A stretch of DNA of 64,000 nt. It comes from Triatoma infestans (taxonomy: Eukaryota > Arthropoda > Insecta > Hemiptera > Reduviidae). The DNA lies in contig JAAEAF010006055.1 of assembly GCA_011037195.1 (NCBI GenBank), positions 1 through 64,000 of the forward strand, read 5' to 3'. This document shows positions 11,292 through 22,535 of this stretch, piece after piece. How positions within the stretch are numbered: the stretch's first letter is position 1; each line of letters opens with the position of its first letter. Below the pieces are notes generated by a model that was not told the DNA's origin, searched no databases, and worked only from the letters and a program-made list of their open reading frames with translations. The position numbers were made by a program, and so were the translations under genes.

Positions 11292-13880
11292 GATACTTCG
11301 TCGAAGCCAAGTCTCTTTCGTAATTCAAGAAATCTTGTTTTTGGTAAAGGTTTAGTAAAAATGTCAGCTACATTCTGCTACATCTGGACGCGATACTGTT
11401 GCTAAATATAAAAGGGATCCTATAATTTTTCGATATGCATTATCATTTGGTAATTCTTTGGACTGGTTTTCATCTTTCAAATATTCAGGGTTCATTGGTA
11501 TATCAGCTCCTGGTGAACGTGTAAACCTAATTCCTTTATGATTTTCTTAATCTTTGCAATCTGATAAATCCAAAAACTACCATCAACATCTCGATCAACT
11601 TGAATACCCAAATAATTTGTAATTTCTCCTAAATCTGTGATCTCAAATTCATTTTGAAATAAACACATTACCTCTGTTTCTAATTTTTCATTTACTGTAC
11701 AAACAATCACATCATCAACATATATTAAAATGTAAGTCCAGTCATTTTCTTCTTCCTGCCTTGTATACAAACAGGGATCAACTTCATTCTTTGCAAAACC
11801 TTTCTTCATTAATACTTCACTGATTTTTTCGTTCCAAGTTTTTGCTGCCTGTTTTAATCCGTACAGAGCTTTATTTAATTTATATACCACGTTCTCATTT
11901 CCTCCTTTAACATACCCCTTTGGCTGGGTTACATATATTTCTTCCTTTAATTCTCCGTTTAAAAATGCAGTTTTAATATCAATATGTTTCACTCTTAATT
12001 TTAAAGATGCTGCTATTGAAAGTAAAACTCTAAAGGATGCATAATTAGCCACGGGTGCAAAAACTTCGTGAAAGTCTTCTCCTGGCTTCTGTGTAAATCC
12101 TCTTGCTACTAGTCTAGCTTTATATCGTACAACATTACCCAATTCATTTGTTTTCAATTTATATACCCACTTCGTATCAACAACTTTTCGATCTGGAGGT
12201 AAATTTGTTAAATGCCAAACATTCTTTTCCTCTATTGATTTCAATTGTTCATATTCTCGTATTCATCGCTAGGTAATGTTAAAACTTCTTCCCAAGACAC
12301 AGGTTCTACAACATTTATTTCTTCAGCCTTGTATGCACGAATATATCTCTCCGGTGGAACTCCTTTATTTGTTCGTCCTGATCTGCGCAAACCTTTTGAA
12401 TCTTTATCTTTTGATTCACCATGATCTTCATTCAATAAATGTCTGTCTTCATGTGTTTCTTTATTTAATGCCTGGTCAACTAATTTTAATATTCCACTTC
12501 CATTCGTCTCAATACACTTAACACTTCGTGATACTATTATTTTATCGGTAATAGTATCCAGAATTAAATAACCTTTTGACTCATCGGAGTACCCTACAAG
12601 TATTCCCTCTTTAGCTGTATTATCTAATTTGGATCGTTTTTCTGAGGGTATGTAGAAAAAAGCTTTACATCCATAAACTTTCAAATGACTCACATCAGGT
12701 TTTCTAGAATTCCATAATTCATATGGTGTTTTCTGGCAAGCTTTCGTTGATAAGCGATTTTGTAGATAGCTAGTACAGCTATACCCCAATATTTTCTTTC
12801 CAATTGCATATCTTCTAGCATAGATCTAGCCATCTCAAGCAAATATCGGTTTCTCCGCTCTGCTACTCCGTTCTGTTGGGGACAATATGGTACAGTGAGT
12901 TGATGTTTGATTCCTTGGTCCTTTAAAAATGAACTAAGACGCTCATTTACGAACTCCCCACCTCTGTCAGTGCGGAGCACTTTAGGTGTTTTTCCAAACT
13001 TGTTCTGTACAAAAACAATAAATTCTTTAATTTTGTCCCCTGCTTCATCTTTACCCTTTAGAAGGTATACCGTTAGATATCTAGATTTATCATCAATTAG
13101 AGTTAGCGCATAACTATTTTTACTAGGAGTCAACGTTTCCATAGGGCCACAAATATCCGCATGAAACAATTCACCTACTTCTAAAGCTCGGTTCTCACTT
13201 TTCTGTGGATAAGGTTTTTGTGTCATTTTTGTTTTCAAGCAACATTCACATTTCATTTTCTGGTTACATTCATCCAGCTTCAGTCCATCCACGAGGGTTT
13301 TTAATTGTAAAATATCGCGATGACCAAATCGTCGGTGCCACATATGAATACAGTTTTCATGGCCATTTACGGTTTCAGTTTTATTTGCCACTTCATAACA
13401 AGCCAATACGTATAAACCATTTTCCAGATCAGCTTCTGCAACAACTTCATCATTTTTCTTGACTAAACATTTTTTTTCACCAAAAGTTAAAAAATACCCA
13501 TTTTCGTCCAAACGTTTTACCGATAACAAATTACAATCTAAGTCAGGTACATATAGAACCCCAGTAATTCGGGACTCTTTTATACTTCCGTCATTCAGAA
13601 CACATTTGACATAACCATCACCTACTCCTCTAACATCCAACAAATCTCCACCCGCTATTTTAACCTTTCCATTTTTATGTTCAAAACAACAAATAAAAAA
13701 ATTTTTATCATTCGACATATGATTCGACGCTCCTGAATCTATATACCAATTTGACTTACTGCCATTATCTGCAACCCTGAAACACTGATATATTTCATCT
13801 ACTCTGTCATTGCAATCTTTAACTTCATCTTCCGTTACTCTCTTGCGATGTATTTTCTCTGTATATTCTTATTGTTTAAT
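11281..13880 (-). pseudogene. pol: Copia pol (protease, integrase, reverse transcriptase; RNase H deleted)
   Basis: The protease motif DSGAS is at 13726-13739 within WYIDSGASNHM. Integrase follows, with the HRRFGH and CECC zinc-binding pairs and D/D/E residues in HADICGP, LRTDRGGEF and NGVAERRNR. The reverse transcriptase has DIKTAFLNG, YGLKQA and YVDD (11711-11722). Frame breaks occur near 12785 (one base short in a G run) and near 12241. Near 11380 the frame passes from SRPDVA directly into the terminal ADIFTKPL segment, so the whole RNase H domain is missing. A 5-bp microhomology, GTAGC, marks that junction. The coding frame opens about 45 nt inside the end of gag, in the -1 frame. Confidence 0.9.
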
Positions 13881-14579
13881 TCACAACAAAAGCGTCTGAT
13901 GTGACCAGGTTTATTGCAGTAATAACAAAGTCGTTCATTTACCTTATGTTGTCCCACAATTTGCGTTTGAGAATTTTGACCTTTTACTGAAGTTTTTAAT
14001 GCAATTTGGGAATCACTATCTTTTAATATTTCATGTCTGCGCTCAGATGTTTCAATTAATTTTCCTTTAACATATTCTAAATTAAGTTCGTTCTCTGGAC
14101 GACCCTCAAGGTTTGTAATTAATGATTCAAAAGAGTTCGGTAGGCTACATAATAAAATCGCTATTATATCTTCCTCAGGAAAATCCTTACCTACACCTCT
14201 AAGTTTATCAACTATTTCCAAAACATTATAAATATATTCGTTCATGTCCATTGATTCATCATATCTCATACTATACAATTTTCGTAACAAAAATAATTTC
14301 GTATTGAGAGTTTTTTTTCCATAAACTTTAATTAATGCTTCCCACATACCTTTTGCAGTTTTTTCATGCTTTATATGAATTAGTTGATTATCATAATACA
14401 ATTTTGGCTCTGGCCGATCTATCTTTATCATCCCATTTTGTCATTTCTTTCCCTTTCATAGGTCTTTCCTTAAGCAAGACATCCCACAACCCTTTTTCAC
14501 TAAGATACATTTCCATTTTAAATTTCCATATATCGAAATTTTGTCCATTCAATTTAGTGAAATTTCCTTTATCTTCCAT
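13835..14579 (-). pseudogene. gag: Copia gag (nucleocapsid), one frameshift
   Basis: The start codon at 14579 gives MEDKGNFTKLNG followed by a WKFKMEMYL segment typical of copia-family Gag (UBN2-like). A frame break lies at about 14391-14405, after which a second frame carries the rest of Gag. The zinc knuckle CYYCNKPGHIRRFC (CX2CX4HX4C) is at 13886-13927. In intact elements the product packages the element RNA into virus-like particles in the cytoplasm. The frame ends at 13835 and overlaps the protease frame by about 45 nt. Confidence 0.9.
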
Positions 14580-14660
14580 TGTGCCCTAAACCAAAAAAAT
14601 AAAATACAGATACAGTTATAAACCAACACTTAAAAAAAATATCTTCAATACTTCAAGCTA

Positions 14661-14672
14661 CTGGGCCCATAA
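14661..14672 (-). other. Primer-binding site matching an internal tRNA-iMet segment
   Basis: Two bases inside the 5' LTR the minus strand reads TTATGGGCCCAG. This is complementary to the anticodon stem-loop of initiator tRNA-Met (CUGGGCCCAUAA), not to the tRNA 3' end. Drosophila copia is known to use such an internal, half-tRNA primer, so the element probably shares this priming mode. Confidence 0.8.
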
Positions 14673-14674
14673 TC

Positions 14675-14863
14675 TGTTGGAAAACTATAAATAAAATAGA
14701 TCAGTAACATTCACAGAAATATATATATTAGTTTCAAGAAAATTACAAAAGAAAAGGAACACACACTGTATAGCTACAAATTCAAGTTACAAACGGATAC
14801 ATATGTTTTTCTTTTTTTTTGTTTTAAATCACATTGGTATAACAAATCGGTTGATCACTAACA
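14675..14863 (-). repeat. Copia 5' LTR (promoter-bearing end)
   Basis: This 189-bp repeat contains the presumed promoter and polyadenylation signals of the element. The AT-rich tracts near 14700-14740 (read on the minus strand) could serve as a TATA region, but none is unambiguous. It is followed outward by the CATCC target duplication. Confidence 0.95.
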
Positions 14864-15596
14864 CATCCAATAAACGATTCCACTACTGTCTCCATTACAT
14901 TGTTGCCGGCAATGTGTAATGCGTAGTTGATAGGCGCTTGGAGGGCGATATTGGTGCTTGTTGCGATTGGTAATAGACTATTATGTACAACTTTTCTATA
15001 GCGATTCACCAGCTATTGGTTCCATTAGAATACCTACAGGTTCTGCATGAAATAGTTGTTGTATGCAATTACTTACATGGGTTTAGCGAACCCACATGCA
15101 AACACTATTTCAAACCACTCAGACTTACTAACAATGACGATCATTGTTCCACTATCAGGTAGCACTGGATTTGGTTTTTATATCACTCCTTCAACAAACA
15201 TCTATGCTTGTATTGATCTCTCTGCTCCAAAGGGCATAAATTTAAAATGAAAAATAAATAAAAAATAAAATAAAATAAAAAATTCCGTTTATTGCTCCTC
15301 TTATTCGCTAAGCCGTTTGGGCAACAGTCATTCTAATTAAATCCATTTTTAAATAAAAGTAATTACAAATTTACTCTACAACTTTAAATTAAAAATTAAA
15401 AAACTAATTTTGAATTAGTCGTAGAAAAAAAATAAAATAGTTGAAGCTAATCAGCTTATCTCTTTAGCATTTGTAATTAAATAACACGACAAGAAATAAT
15501 GCGATACTTGTATTTCCTTTTATCCCAGGACCGGCATTAAATTTAAAAGAGGAATAGAAAAAAAAGAAAAGAAAAATTAAACAAGGTCTGCTTTCC
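14864..15596. other. Flank of the copia insertion, no gene
   Basis: The sequence right of the insertion repeats 'aaacgattccacta' from the left flank (about 11043-11056). The two sites are therefore related, and the copia may sit in a second partial copy of the LTR-family end. The remainder is A-rich and has no recognisable gene. Confidence 0.4.
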
Positions 15597-15990
15597 ATTT
15601 TATTTCTTACTCAAATCTTCGAAATTGCAATTCCACCGCAAATATATGTTTTGAGTCGCCTGAAGTACGAAAAAAATATTTTTAGCGAATGGTTTGTATT
15701 TGTGTGTGAACAAAATATAAATCGCGGGAAGGACAAACTTTGTACTACGTTTAGGTATCCCACCACATCTGATAAGAAAGTTTCGGGCAAAATTCATTAA
15801 CCGGAAATGCAACGTTCTCAAATCAATTTGACTACCTGTCTGGGTAGGTACTTGTGCCCCCTCCACCATACATTTATGTCAGTACAAATGAGTAAATTGT
15901 GGTGTTTAAAGAAAAGTAGTCATTTTATATTATGAATGTACGAGTATTAACAGTAATGAGAGAAAGTTGTGTGAGTGTTCCACGTTAGAT
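15597..15990 (-). repeat. ISR1 dispersed repeat, inverted, internally deleted
   Basis: The right-hand module is inverted at 15605-15800, with its 'tttgtgtgtgaac' run and 'caaaattcattaaccggaa'. The inverted left end is at 15958-15990 (GAGAGAAAGTTGTGTGAGTG). The 'tacttgtgccccctccaccat' segment in between recurs near 25185. Confidence 0.7.
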
Positions 15991-17520
15991 ATATTTTTGC
16001 AATTGATTTGGCATTTTCATTAATTATTTTTTTTAATTATAATATAATATTATTAAATGAAATTGAAATTCATCTAGGTTTTTGCAACAATTCCTCTCGT
16101 ACTAAAAAAGTAGAAGTAAAAAAAAAAAAAAGTATAAATTGTACCCATAGATCACTCTAAGCGAACACGGTCGTAAATTCCAATTACTGCTTTGCATTTT
16201 TAAAGAAACAAAAAAAAAAAGCAAGATTTAAAATGTTATCCTGCTGAAAGTTCATCTTTCCACACACTCTTGCTTTACGAGCTTTGAAACAACTTTAATC
16301 CTAAAGAAAAGAAATCTTTAAATTTTTGAAAAAGATTAAACGAACTTTTTTATTTAAAACAAAAAAATAAAATAAAATAAAAGAATATATAACCTTGTAA
16401 TATGAGTTGTTTATACCTTTTTTAGCGCTGTTGAGGGACGAATAGGGTTGGGGGCGCTCTTCTTCTTTTTTATACAGCAACTGCTTGGAGGAGGGAACTA
16501 ATAAAAAACTTTGATCCCTCTCTTCCAGATTGATCCTTCCAAACAAAGGGGTGCGGGCATTTCTTACTGTTTCATCAGTATGGTTGGAAAAACTGGGAAA
16601 ACATAGGAACCGCAGGTATTTTTATTAAAATAAATAACCATCCTCTTGTAAGGGGTAGTTTAGAGGCCCTCCCCACACTCCTCTAAGAGGAAATGGTCTA
16701 GCCATGATTTCAGAAATCTTGGTGGAGCCTGCGGTTGTATCCCAGCCTTAACGAACAAATATTTACACAGCCTGCCTCACATAAACTACTTTTTCAGTCT
16801 AAACAGGTTGTTACATGTTTGCAACTTTTTGAGTTTGGTGAGCACAACCCAAGAAGCAAACTTTAGGTCTACTATTGTACACCTACTCACTTCCTCCAGC
16901 AAAAATGCTATCTTTTTACCGACAACTATATACACACTGACAAGAAAGTCATTATAGACGCTTTTACGCCCACCAATCTCTACAAATCTACGTTGTATGA
17001 CTATTATTTTTAATCCAGTGCACTGATCTTACACACTGGTTCCTAAACTTTTTGCCGTCATAACACATTTGATGACCGAGACCACACCATGGCTCAGGGC
17101 ACCCTAAAAACTAGACAATGTACACTGCTTGTATTTTTAAATTAGGATGTTTTAAATGCACATATTTTTTTTTTTCACTTCACAAATCCTAGCACGACTG
17201 ATTTTTAATACTATTTGGTTGAAGAAACAAAAATTTGATGATTTTGAGGCATTAAATAAATGTTATTTTCATTTTTTAAAGGAGAGAGTTTGTTTTCTCT
17301 TGGTGGGGCTTGTGTTCTCTCTCTCTTGACGTTACATTTATTTACCATATATTGTTGATTACCTTACTATGGCGCAGTAGCCATGAAGGGATCAGAGCTT
17401 GCCAGACGGCGTTTTTATTGGGAGGCGTGTGGTAACACCGTTAAAACATACTTCGCTCCTCAGTTACAGTAATTAGATTTTTTCTGCTGGCAATCAGGTT
17501 TTCATGAACTATGTAATCCT
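15991..17520. other. Gene-free stretch, possible hAT remnant
   Basis: No gene recognised. Positions 17035-17120 (tggttcctaaactttttg and onward, including 'tggctcagggcaccc') resemble the ends of hAT-type non-autonomous elements, but I found no partner end. The rest is AT-rich. Confidence 0.35.
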
Positions 17521-17521
17521 T

Positions 17522-17770
17522 AATTTCACTGAGCATCAAAAAACTGAAACATATGTAAACTGAGACTTTTTTTTAAATTCACGGAGCGCAGCGAGTCAAA
17601 TACCCTCTGTTCGTTTATTATAATTCAATTCCGTTGTATATAACTTCAATTCCGCCTTAATTTATATGAGCATCAAAAAACTTAAACATATGTAAAACTG
17701 AGAATTTTAATTCAAGACAAATACCCTACCCCTCTGTTCGTTTGGTATAACTTCAATTCCGTTGTATGTG
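17522..17770 (+). repeat. Tandem duplication, two units of about 115-130 bp
   Basis: The segment containing 'gagcatcaaaaaactgaaac' and 'ccctctgttcgttt' (17530-17640) recurs at 17665-17770 with small changes. Both units contain 'acttcaattccg'. No coding content. Confidence 0.7.
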
Positions 17771-18464
17771 GGATTTATTTTGATCTGGTTTTCGCGTATT
17801 GCCGCTAGTTTTTGGGTTGATTAGAGCTGAATAATATTACTTTCACACACACTAGTGAGAGAAAGTAGTGTGTAAATCATTTGTGTGTGGAAGTTGAACT
17901 TTCGTCAGTAAATTAGTGTAATAATCGTCACATTATTCAACGATTGCAGAAAATATTTATTTTAATATGTTTCAGTCTTAACATTTTACTAAAGTAGTAG
18001 AATAAACCGATAAATATAAACAAAATCAAAACAAAAAAGTCATTAGCTCCGCTGAACTGAAACTATGTATTTTTTTTGTTTTTGTGGAGTCTGGAAAAAG
18101 TTGGACATTGAAGATACACTGGTCTGAAGCGTTACTTATATCTTGTATACATTTTTTATTATTTATTCATTTCTGAGAAATACAAATTTAGGTTAAACTG
18201 TTTTAGATTCAACATACATAACTTATTGAAATGACCAATGGTAATAAATTTTTCGACCAATAAAAAAAAATACTGACAGCATAAAATGAAAACTTCTGGG
18301 GGTCACCAGGGAAGAGATCAATGTTTTTGGCGTGTAGAAAAGACAAGTTTTTGACAGTTGTAGGACCTCCCCTAGTGGGTAACATGAGGAACAGGGAGCT
18401 GGCAGTGAGAGAAGAGACAGAGTGCGAGATAGTGTATTAGTGAAAGAAGGGAAATGGTAGCGCC
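17771..18464. other. Gene-free stretch
   Basis: No gene recognised. An ISR1-like 'gtgagagaaagtagtgtgt' lies near 17850. The rest is AT-rich, grading into a purine-rich, less AT-rich stretch after 18370. Confidence 0.4.
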
Positions 18465-18773
18465 CTATGGAGGAGGCAGTCGGGCGCCCGGGAGTCTCCA
18501 GGCGGGCGCCAACCGAATTCCCATACTTCCCACTCGTTCTCTTACTCTCTGCCTATATTCCGCCGGGGTCTCTTCTCTCTTCCAATAGTCTCTACTATTC
18601 CTGGGCCTAACTCTATTCTCTTGCTCCGCCCGTTCTCTCTCCCACAATAAACACATACTCCTGTAGTCCCTGTGCTCCTCGATTTTACAACAAACTACAT
18701 TTAAAGGACCGTTACTATTGGTGTTGTCGGGACCAAAACCCTCAGGGTCTTCTTCTCCATTACTAGTGTACAC
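18465..18773 (-). CDS. Unrecognised 102-residue ORF in a GC-richer island
   Basis: The frame starts at 18773. The product is highly hydrophilic and rich in Arg and Glu (for example LLWERERAEQENR) and ends in a Pro/Arg-rich tail. It has no signal peptide or membrane segment, and no motif that I recognise. The island (about 18370-18800) is clearly less AT-rich than its surroundings. It could be a short host exon, a transposon gag remnant or chance. No splice signals stood out. I keep it only because composition and length differ from the local background. Confidence 0.15.
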   Translation of the reverse strand: MYTSNGEEDPEGFGPDNTNSNGPLNVVCCKIEEHRDYRSMCLLWERERAEQENRVRPRNSRDYWKREETPAEYRQRVRERVGSMGIRLAPAWRLPGARLPPP

Positions 18774-19550
18774 TGATAAACTCTCTTCCTCTCATTGTAC
18801 TATCCTAGCTTGTTTAGCTTTATCCCCACCGGGATGGGGAGATTGTTATAGTAATGCTAACTGCCGCCTCTTTCTCTCTGTCTCTTTATAGCTCCCTCCT
18901 CTCGCTCACACACACACAGATCTAGATGCAAATCTCGGCCAGAAAACAAGTACTCGCATACCCATGCAAACACAATAGGTGCCCTACTTACTTTATTCCA
19001 CATTTACAGCTACTAGCATTGCCGTTTTCAGATAATTCCCTTTCAGTATCTAAACATTAACATTATCTGTTTACCTTCCAAACACATATTGGCATAATAG
19101 GTTACATGTATAAACTCATGAATAAATAAGTTGGCTTTGCTCTATTTATTGGTTAGATGTAATAACAATCAGGTTTAATTTTCTTCATTTTTCTCTGTTG
19201 TTATAGAATCTTTTCAAATAATCTCAGTATTATGAAAAATTGAAGTTTCTTTACTCAATACTCGTCATAGTAGTAGTGTTGGCTAGACAACTCGAACGTC
19301 TTTCTCTTACTCCTCTTGATTCAGCTATATAAATGATAAACACTCAATAAATTCCAAATTTTGTTCATTTTTCCCAAAAATAAGTATTCAGTTGGTAGAG
19401 GGATAATAACCAACTTACCAACCGAGGCAGGAAGTGATTGATGATTACATTGTAGAGAGCGCCAATGAACACGTTTGAATTTTAACGCCTCAGATTCCAC
19501 AGAACCACCGAAAAACAATTTTTTCATAAAACTATTACAACGAAAAGTGA
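18774..19550. other. Gene-free stretch
   Basis: It holds a short CT/CA-rich microsatellite region (18860-18920) and AT-rich DNA. The minus-strand frame at 19321-19527 is unrecognised. Confidence 0.45.
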
Positions 19551-19950
19551 AAGATTTATATCTGTGCAGTTAGTCTGCCAGGTTTAAAGGGAATCGTTTT
19601 ATTCATTTTCGAGAAAATTCCAAAAAACAAATTCTGTAAACTTACACTTCCGGTCAACCAATTTTTTTCAACATTGGAATTCTAGCAATGGCTCTAATGT
19701 ATATTAACATTACATAGATGATAGAACCATATACTGCATTGAAGTGATATTTTAGAGGACACCTTATAACTACTGTTCCCACAGAACTTTCCCAACAAAA
19801 TCAATTTACCCGGAAAATGTTTCAAACAAAATCTACTTCGTAGGTAGTTTACAGAGTTTAGAAAATCGCCGTTTTCGAGAAGATTACGGAAAACTGAAAA
19901 AAAAGTTAGAACTCCGCCCCTCTCCTGCTTTGTTTTACAACTCTTAATTT
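19551..19950 (+). repeat. ISR1 body fragment
   Basis: Recurrent ISR1 body segments appear in order: 'cacttccggtcaaccaat', 'ggaattctagcaatggct', 'atattaacattacata', 'agaaccatatactgcattg', 'cccggaaaatgtttcaaa' and 'gaaaactgaaaaaaa'. Both ends are missing. Confidence 0.7.
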
Positions 19951-20401
19951 TTTTTTTTCTGCCAGTGTTAGTCTAGTATTCAAGTTAACAACTACGTTGA
20001 AAGAAGCCTATTACAATATGGACGAAACATCGTTTTATACCAAACCATTGACAAAGTCCAAGTGACAGTAGCCGTAGAAGCCAGAAATATCAACATTTAA
20101 GCAGTGCTACACGTATGCTTGCACAATATGCTAATTTAAGCCGCAAATATTGCCCAATCGCTTGCAGACCGCACCACACACATATTCAGGGAGGCAGTTG
20201 TTGTTGTGTATGACTGTGTATGGGGTGATTCTTCTTCTAACTAAGGTGCTACTCGACTCGTGCTCTGTGGGGGGTGGGGATTTAGGCCTCCTCTGAAACT
20301 TTCTGCCAGTTTCTTGTGCATTTCTTGTGCAATTTTGAATGCAAAGTGTCCTCCCCTTCTTTCTCCAATCCAATGCAGTCCAATCCAATGAGGAATCCAA
20401 T
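19951..20401. other. Junction region left of the R2-like element, with a short tandem repeat
   Basis: A 'gcctattacaatatgg' and 'gacgaaacatcg' segment near 20010 resembles foldback remnants seen at 52065. The 11-mer CCAATCCAATG occurs three times, starting at 20365, 20380 and 20397, directly at the start of the reverse-transcriptase homology. No 28S rDNA sequence was seen. Confidence 0.5.
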
Positions 20402-22535
20402 CCAATGCGGCGAGATCATTATGAAGAAAGGCCTACAAATCCTGACTTAGAAACAGTCTCTATCCAAGCAATAAAGTCTACATCGCTGGATACCTCTCCA
20501 GGGCCTGATGGTGTTCTCATTCGGACTGTTAAGGCACTTGATATTTCACATATTATCAAAACCATAATCGAGATAATATTAAGAACCGGCCATGTACCTG
20601 AACCCCTTCGAGAGGGAAGAACTGTTCTCTTATATAAAGGCAAAGGAGCAGCTTCGGATATAACTTCATGGAGGCCTATCACAATATATTCCATACTCAG
20701 ACGTATCATAGAAAAGGTACTTGACAGCGAACTGAGACGGCAAATTTCATTTCATAGCAGTCAGAGAGGGTTCGTCAAAGGTCTCCCAGGCTGCCATGTT
20801 AATGCACGACTGATAGATGCAGTTCTAAATGATGCCAAGAAGAACAAACGAGAGGGAGCCGTAGCGTTCCTTGACGTGACAGGTGCATTCGACAATGTCG
20901 GCCACAAACACATTGCCCTGACTTTGAAAGCCAAAGGAGTTTCAGAAGACCTGAATAAAACCATTATGGCCTTCGTGGAGAATAACTTTATAAGAGTGTG
21001 TACAGGAGCTGTTAAAACGAACGCCATTGTCGTACGAAGGGGAGTGCCTCAGGGCGGACCTCTGTCCCCAACTCTTTTCAATGCAACAATAGATCACATG
21101 TATAACGAAATATGTGATCCTCAAATAGCGAACCAACTGGGTTACAGACTTCATGAAGGGCGGATGCCTCTTATTTTGACAGGTTTTGCCGACGATCAGG
21201 CTATTACAGCCCGTAATGAGAAGGCAGCGGAGAGAGCGGTCGGTATGGTCCAAACAGCAATGAGGGAAATAGGCCTAGCAATCAACCCCAGAAAGAGTAC
21301 AGCTCTATTATTGAAAGATGGTGCCCTTCAGAAAAAGAGGCTGCACCTTGAGAACGGTGAGCATATAGATTCAGCGGGCGAAAATGACACCATTAAGTAT
21401 CTGGGTTGCTCTTTTTCGGGCGAACTGGTGGTCAATGAAGGTGCAGTCCACAAAATTAATGATAACTTAAATAAGTTAACCATCTCAAGCCTACTTAAAG
21501 CCGACCAAAAGCTGAATGTACTTAACCAGTACGTTTTCCCCTCCATGACTTATCCATGCAGATGGCGCCACTGACAAAACTTACTCCATCTTTTCTCGAG
21601 GGGGTGGATGTTATCATTAGAAGGAGTGTGAAGGCTATGTTGGGACTTCCTGCCAGTACTTCTACAGCGATGCTATATGCTCCGCGCCGTTACCGAGGAT
21701 TGGGACTGCTCCGGTGTCAGTGCGAAGCGCTACTACAGCATCTGTCAATAGCCGAAAAGCTGTCTGAGGTTCCAGATGCTCAATTTCAACTCGTCTTCAA
21801 CTATCAAGAGAAAGAGGAGCTGTGTATCAGCCGTCTGGATTTAGATCCTGCAGAAGGAGACTCGGTACACTTTGGAGTAAGAAAAATAAGGCATATACTT
21901 CGGGAAGGGGCATTTGATGAATGGGTGAAGTGCAAGTAGCAGGGGATTGGTGTTTATCATTTTAAAGAAGCTCCGCAAGGTAACCGATTTGTGGTCAATA
22001 AACAGCTGCTTTCTGGCTCGGAGTGGATCAATGCCATTAAATTGAAAGCAAACTACGCGCCCCTTCGTGGTGTTCCTGGTGTTGGCAACCAGGTGGCAGG
22101 AGATGTTGGACCCCTCTGCCGCTAATGCGGCCGAGTGTCTGAAACACCCGCTCATGTGCTGGGCAATTGTCCGAATAACATGCTTCTTGTCACTCGACGC
22201 CACCACCGAGTAAAACACACACTAATGGAGCTTCTAAATGATGAAGGCTATGAATGTTTCGAGCAGGTGTATGGCATTGACACCGAGGGGTTAACAAGGT
22301 ATGCAGACATCGTAGCATTCAAAACAGGAACCCTACAGTGCGGTATGAGAACAAGAAGTCCATTTATGAAAAGTGTATATCCAACCACCTAGAAAAATTC
22401 AGGGAGCAATTTGGGGAAAGAGAATTTCAGGTCCGTGGACTTTGGTTTGGGTCAAGGGGCGCCATACCGAGGATGACCTTAGACTTCTTCAAGGAGGTAG
22501 GCATTGATCAGGAGAATTTAGGGAGTCCATAATTA
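20402..22535 (+). pseudogene. R2-clade non-LTR retrotransposon ORF, 5'-truncated and broken
   Basis: The reverse transcriptase runs from SPGPDGV through LDVTGAFDNV and RRGVPQGGPLSP to GFADDQA (catalytic FADD at 21185-21196). A frame shift near 21560 leads into the thumb region (RYRGLGLLRC). Stops follow at about 21938 and 22123, the second inside the CX2C...H...C zinc motif (CGRVSETPAH...C). A further frame shift lies near 22330. The C-terminal part has features of the restriction-like endonuclease of R2-type elements (RYADIVAF, then GLWFGSRGAIP). The N-terminal DNA-binding part is absent. Canonical R2 inserts into 28S genes, and no 28S flank is visible here. Clade assignment is from motifs only. 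Confidence 0.85.

Larger units (their letters stand above)
11091..14863 (-). mobile_element. Ty1/copia LTR retrotransposon, internally deleted and frameshifted
   Basis: The element is 3,773 bp long. Near-identical terminal repeats (11091-11278 and 14675-14863) start TG and end CA, and are flanked by a perfect 5-bp target duplication, CATCC (11086-11090 and 14864-14868). Reading the minus strand, the order is LTR, primer site, gag, protease, integrase, reverse transcriptase, polypurine tract, LTR. Integrase precedes reverse transcriptase, which is the copia order. At least three frame breaks and loss of RNase H make it non-autonomous. Intact relatives such as Drosophila copia are about 5.1 kb. 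Confidence 0.95.

Noticed and set aside
13835..13880. Programmed -1 frameshift between copia gag and pol
   Set aside because: The frames overlap by about 45 nt in the -1 sense, but I saw no clear XXXYYYZ slippery site. The element has several other frame breaks, so decay is simpler.
17031..17120. A complete hAT-type MITE
   Set aside because: One end looks hAT-like, but no opposite inverted end or 8-bp duplication was found by eye.
20402..22535. Insertion in a ribosomal RNA gene
   Set aside because: The element is R2-like but no 28S sequence was seen on either side.
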